From the NCBI GenBank assembly GCA_028279245.1, contig JANQOE010000001.1:1-43640 (forward strand): a stretch of DNA of 43,640 nt, in the 5' to 3' direction. The position numbers were made by a program, and so were the translations under genes. Shown here piece by piece: positions 40,817 through 43,640 of this stretch (position 1 is its first letter; every line of letters begins with the position of its first letter). The stretch is from Alphaproteobacteria bacterium. GTDB lineage: Bacteria; Pseudomonadota; Alphaproteobacteria; UBA6615. The notes under the pieces were generated by a model. That model did not search any database. It saw nothing but the letters and a program-made list of their open reading frames with translations, and was not told the origin of the DNA.

Positions 40817-41827
40817 TCAGATCGAATGACATCCAGACAACCCAAGGTTTGCATCGAGCCTCTCGAACACGTCCTGAATGCCCGGTGACATGACGACCGG
40901 TTCTTTAGACATTCGGCCCTCGCTCCATCTCTCAAGGCAGGCCGCCACCGCGGCATGCACGTCTCTGTCCCGCAACCGAACGCCACGCCGGTCCGAGGTC
41001 CAGACGTCGGGGATCTCTCGAGAAGAGTGCCCGGACGCGAAGGGCACCGGCCGCATAACCGAACTGTCCTGCCAGGCGGCATGGTTCGCCGTAGGCTGGC
41101 GGGCAAACACCCGAAATTGCGACGGTGCTCTCGCATACACCCGCACCTCTGGCTGGGGCGCTGGCCGGTCGCCTAGCTGCGCGAACGCATCCCAGTCACC
41201 GCCGGACAACGGCGCCCGCGCCAGCAGCAGGTCGCCGGACCGTGTGTCCGCCCCGGCGCCAACAGCTGCCACCTGTGCCGGTACGGTGTATGTCAAACCA
41301 CCATGGCGTACCCAGTCCGCAGTGAAGCCAGCGCTACGGATCGCCTGCCGGATAGCCGACCGGTGACCGCTTTCGCGGTCGTATTCCGCGGTCATCAGCG
41401 AGCTGCAAAGGAGCCCGGCCGGCGCGATGACGGACTGCACCTGCTCGAGAAAAACCCGGAACCAGCCCGGATACCAGGGCGGATCCATGAACACTGCGTT
41501 GAATGGCCCGCCGACCGCCGTGTCAACGCGCCGGCGGCTCAGTTCCAAGACCCGCGCATCGATCGGCAGCTCGGACTGCCGGAGCAGTGCCACGGAGTGC
41601 TCGTCGGCATCGAAAGTCGTGACGGCAAACCCGTCTGCCGCCAAACCAAATGCCACCGAAGGCGCGCCAAGCACCAGTACGGCCGGTCCATGCGCCTCTT
41701 GCCGCAGCCGGTCGACCACCGTCCCCACTGTCTCGACGGTGAACCACCACTGCGCAAACAACGGATTGGGTGCGGGCAATGCGCGGACAAAGTCCGCAAT
41801 GTTCTTGTCCGATCGAAACGCAGCCAC
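40817..41827 (-). CDS. Methyltransferase-like protein with DPPW motif
   Basis: 336 residues from GTG at complement 41825-41827, with GAGG 6 nt upstream. PNPLFAQWWFTVETVGTVVD precedes a Rossmann motif I, AVLVLGAPSVAFGLAADGF, then VTTFDADEHSVALLR and AVFMDPPWYPGWFRVFLEQV. DPPW (residues 115-118) is the amino-methyltransferase signature seen in MT-A70 and DNA N6-adenine enzymes; the T-x-E-T-V helix plus LG-x-S strand also recalls the DUF43 branched-polyamine synthases. The C-terminal 150 residues (from about 190) match nothing I know. Function open: nucleic acid, amine or polyamine modification. Confidence 0.65.
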   Translation of the reverse strand: MAAFRSDKNIADFVRALPAPNPLFAQWWFTVETVGTVVDRLRQEAHGPAVLVLGAPSVAFGLAADGFAVTTFDADEHSVALLRQSELPIDARVLELSRRRVDTAVGGPFNAVFMDPPWYPGWFRVFLEQVQSVIAPAGLLCSSLMTAEYDRESGHRSAIRQAIRSAGFTADWVRHGGLTYTVPAQVAAVGAGADTRSGDLLLARAPLSGGDWDAFAQLGDRPAPQPEVRVYARAPSQFRVFARQPTANHAAWQDSSVMRPVPFASGHSSREIPDVWTSDRRGVRLRDRDVHAAVAACLERWSEGRMSKEPVVMSPGIQDVFERLDANLGLSGCHSI

Positions 41828-41859
41828 GCGAGCCTCGAGTCCACCTATTAGAGTACTTT

Positions 41860-41873
41860 CGTATGCTTATACG
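41860..41873. repeat. Inverted repeat in the 41828-41933 divergent gap
   Basis: CGTAT (41860-41864) and ATACG (41869-41873) flank GCTT, midway between the DPPW methyltransferase (minus) and the DUF1349 gene (plus). A possible operator; too short to be sure. Confidence 0.3.
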
Positions 41874-41933
41874 ACACATAAGGGCTAACCACACTCTTCT
41901 TGTTGGACCCGCGCCGATCGGCTACGCAGGCAC

Positions 41934-42512
41934 ATGTCAAGAATCGATATGCGCAACCTCACCTGGCACTGTCCGCCGACAGTTGTCAGTTCATCCGCCG
42001 AGACGGTCAGCATCGAGACGCTGCCCGAAACGGACTTCTGGCAACGCACGCACTATGGCTTCCGCCGCGATGACGGACATTTCCTCTACGGGTGCGCCGA
42101 CACCGATTTTGACGCGGAGGTCACCGTGCGGATCGAACCAAACGCCATGTACGACCAGGCCGGACTGATGGTGCGAACCAGTGCCAGCGGTTGGCTAAAA
42201 ACCTCGTGCGAGTATGCGGACGGCCAACCGGCGCATCTCGGTGCCGTCGTCACCAACGCGGGCTACTCCGACTGGTCCTATCAGCCGGTGGCCGACTTCC
42301 CACCAGAATCATCGTTCCGCATCGCCCGCCGCGGCAACGACTATTCGATCGCCCTGCACATCGGCAACCGGCCCTTCGACACCATTCGCATAGCCCACCT
42401 ACTCGAAGACGATGGCCGGGCACCGGTCCAGGTTGGCCCATATGCGTGCAGCCCCCAAGGCCGGGGCTGCAAAGTGACATTTGCGGAATTCTCCCTGACC
42501 CGGATCCCTTGA
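41934..42512 (+). CDS. DUF1349 domain protein (concanavalin-like)
   Basis: 192 residues from ATG 41934; MRNLTW at 41949 is another possible start. DUF1349 features: DFWQRTHYGFRRDDGHFLYG, DFDAEVTVRIEPNAMYDQAG, LMVRTSASGWLKTSCEYADG, then HLGAVVTNAGYSDWS and GPYACSPQGRGCKVTFAEFS. Predicted beta-sandwich of the concanavalin A-like lectin/glucanase fold, without a signal peptide, so cytoplasmic. Yeast and bacterial relatives are annotated as regulators of enolase-like proteins without mechanism. Confidence 0.88.
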   Translation: MSRIDMRNLTWHCPPTVVSSSAETVSIETLPETDFWQRTHYGFRRDDGHFLYGCADTDFDAEVTVRIEPNAMYDQAGLMVRTSASGWLKTSCEYADGQPAHLGAVVTNAGYSDWSYQPVADFPPESSFRIARRGNDYSIALHIGNRPFDTIRIAHLLEDDGRAPVQVGPYACSPQGRGCKVTFAEFSLTRIP

Positions 42513-42537
42513 ACGGCCCGGGCCAGGATCGACGCGC

Positions 42538-43545
42538 CTAGCTCTTCGCTTCAGCCTTCAGCACGTCCTCGGTGACGGCACTGTCCTCGTCCAGCGCGCG
42601 CATCGGTTTGATGCCAGCCTTTGTCAGCGCGTCATGGTACGCGGCCACGGCTTCCTTCGGATCAAGCGCGTCCTCGACCACCTGGCGCATGAAGCCGACC
42701 AGCGTCACCGGGTCTTCCGCCATCTTGATCTTCCGGCCGAACAGCGACACCCGTGCGCCAGCACGATGGGCCTGCGACAACAGTTCGAACGTATCGCGCG
42801 TTGTTCCGGCGCCCCCACCCAGGATACCGACCACGATGCGCGAGGGATCGTAGCTCGCGATTTCGTCCATCGCCGTCATTCCGTTGAAGGCAATCTTCAG
42901 GAAGATCGGATGTTCGTCCGACAACACGCCGGCCAGACAGCGAACAATCGAGTCATTGATGTACGCGCCTAGTTCGGCACCGGCGAGATCAATCGAAAAA
43001 TGCGGATTGAACACCTCCAGGAAGTGCCGCATCCCGGCGTCGCTGCAATCCTCGCGAAACGCCCGATAGGCGTTGAGCGTGCGGGTATCCCGATCCCGGT
43101 CATTGTAGAATGTGATGGAATACAGCCCTAAATCGCAGAACGCCCGCGCTGACTTGGGACGGACCGTCCGGAACGGCTCCGCCGCATGCTGCTTATAGCT
43201 GGAGCCACGCGCGCTCCAAATGTCGGTGGCTTCGTTCAACCGAATGGCCGGCGTCACCTTGGATCCCGCAAAAACCCCGTCCCGGCAGAGACGCTCCCCC
43301 ATCGACGGCGCCATCAGCATGACGTCGACCAGGTCGGATTTCGTCATCTCGGCGATCGCCTCGCGGAAGGTCGGATAGGGTTTGAACCCGTCCGTTACCC
43401 CGGTCTTCGGATCGCGCGCCGGCCCGGCGGCCTCGATCCCGCCTCCCATTTCCGGGTCCTTCGCGTCGGCGATAATAAAGTCCGACGGCCGGTAGTTGCC
43501 CGCCCGAATGCTTTCCAGTTTCCGGTCCAACCGCAAATCGGCCAT
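42538..43545 (-). CDS. Class I aldolase-like TIM-barrel protein
   Basis: 335 residues from ATG at complement 43543-43545 (MADLRLDRKLESIRAGNYRP), with AAGGAAG about 8 nt upstream. The sequence looks like an eight-fold barrel of the DeoC/FbaB/LsrF group: FIIADAKDPEMGGGIE, VDVMLMAPSMGERL, HFLEVFNP, then HPIFLKIAFNG, where K217 is placed like the Schiff-base lysine, and VVGILGGGAGTTRDTF, a phosphate-binding loop. I do not know a characterised close homologue, so the substrate (probably a phosphorylated sugar or acid) is unassigned. The 95 bp from 43546 to the window end show no gene. Confidence 0.6.
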   Translation of the reverse strand: MADLRLDRKLESIRAGNYRPSDFIIADAKDPEMGGGIEAAGPARDPKTGVTDGFKPYPTFREAIAEMTKSDLVDVMLMAPSMGERLCRDGVFAGSKVTPAIRLNEATDIWSARGSSYKQHAAEPFRTVRPKSARAFCDLGLYSITFYNDRDRDTRTLNAYRAFREDCSDAGMRHFLEVFNPHFSIDLAGAELGAYINDSIVRCLAGVLSDEHPIFLKIAFNGMTAMDEIASYDPSRIVVGILGGGAGTTRDTFELLSQAHRAGARVSLFGRKIKMAEDPVTLVGFMRQVVEDALDPKEAVAAYHDALTKAGIKPMRALDEDSAVTEDVLKAEAKS

Positions 43546-43640
43546 GCGTTTCTTCCTTAACAGAGTTGGGAGTGGCTGGGACATTACCGCCACTGCCCGC
43601 TCAGCAAAAGCGCCTGGACGGGAATCTTAGAAGGTTCCTG

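Noticed and set aside
1..43640. CRISPR arrays, insertion sequences, prophage genes or known anti-phage systems
   Set aside because: No regularly spaced repeats, transposase, integrase or recognised defence genes were found on either strand. The lone RecQ is a housekeeping type with a normal HRDC domain.

Overview
The window is a GC-rich (roughly 63-65 %), densely packed piece of bacterial chromosome with short intergenic gaps, many ATGA/GTGA gene overlaps and frequent GTG starts. The gene families (HspQ, DUF2277, CmcJ-like oxidoreductase, sugar ABC operon with RraA and GntR, Tat ferritin-like protein, FkbM) point to an alphaproteobacterium, perhaps a Rhodospirillales-like environmental or marine lineage. 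No rRNA or phylogenetic marker is present, so this is an inference. No phage, insertion sequence or CRISPR array is visible.

Layout. 1-6062: a catabolic sugar or sugar-acid module. A divergent, left-truncated MlrC/M81 metalloprotein faces a binding protein, permease and ATPase of the ribose type, then an SDR dehydrogenase, an RraA-family aldolase-like protein and a FadR/GntR repressor. A 19-bp palindrome lies in the divergent promoter and a strong hairpin lies between the binding protein and the permease. 6125-8647 (minus): tRNA-Pro(UGG), a double [4Fe-4S] QueG/reductive-dehalogenase-like protein, an Fe/2OG dioxygenase-like protein and an abutting Cys-rich protein of unknown family. 8932-11922: a periplasmic protein, a shared terminator, a cytochrome c plus Tat ferritin-like pair, an AraC regulator and hspQ. 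12021-15010: a LysR regulator, a LysR-box-like palindrome, a CmcJ-like oxidoreductase and an endonuclease/exonuclease/phosphatase protein. 15086-16297: a compact, lower-GC mercury module (merR facing merT-merF-GDCCVxC) without merA or merP.

16404-20075: a CecR-like TetR regulator with an efflux operon (HlyD lipoprotein, ABC ATPase, ABC-2 permease). 20164-27349: a DSD1-like PLP enzyme, a peptidoglycan-binding/Sel1 lipoprotein, an O-methyltransferase, a small secreted protein, DUF192, a histone-deacetylase-family enzyme, an MFS permease and DUF2277. 27460-34481: an FMN hydroxyacid oxidase plus cupin, MAPEG, DUF4864, RecQ helicase, and two LysE-type exporters flanking an AraC regulator. 34523-37970: an FkbM methyltransferase, then a promoter, TPP riboswitch and thiXYZ-type thiamine-precursor importer. 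37971-43545: a frameshifted ABM monooxygenase, a GNAT/TetR divergent pair sharing one palindromic promoter, two class I methyltransferases (one with a DPPW motif), a DUF1349 protein and an aldolase-like TIM-barrel protein.

The most unusual items are the mercury module, in which both membrane transporters lack their second cysteine pair and are overlapped by a ten-cysteine soluble protein; the uncharacterised Cys-rich/dioxygenase/Fe-S gene run at 6264-8647; the DPPW methyltransferase; and a CA-repeat frameshift in the ABM gene. All calls rest on reading the sequence and recalled family knowledge. No database search was made.
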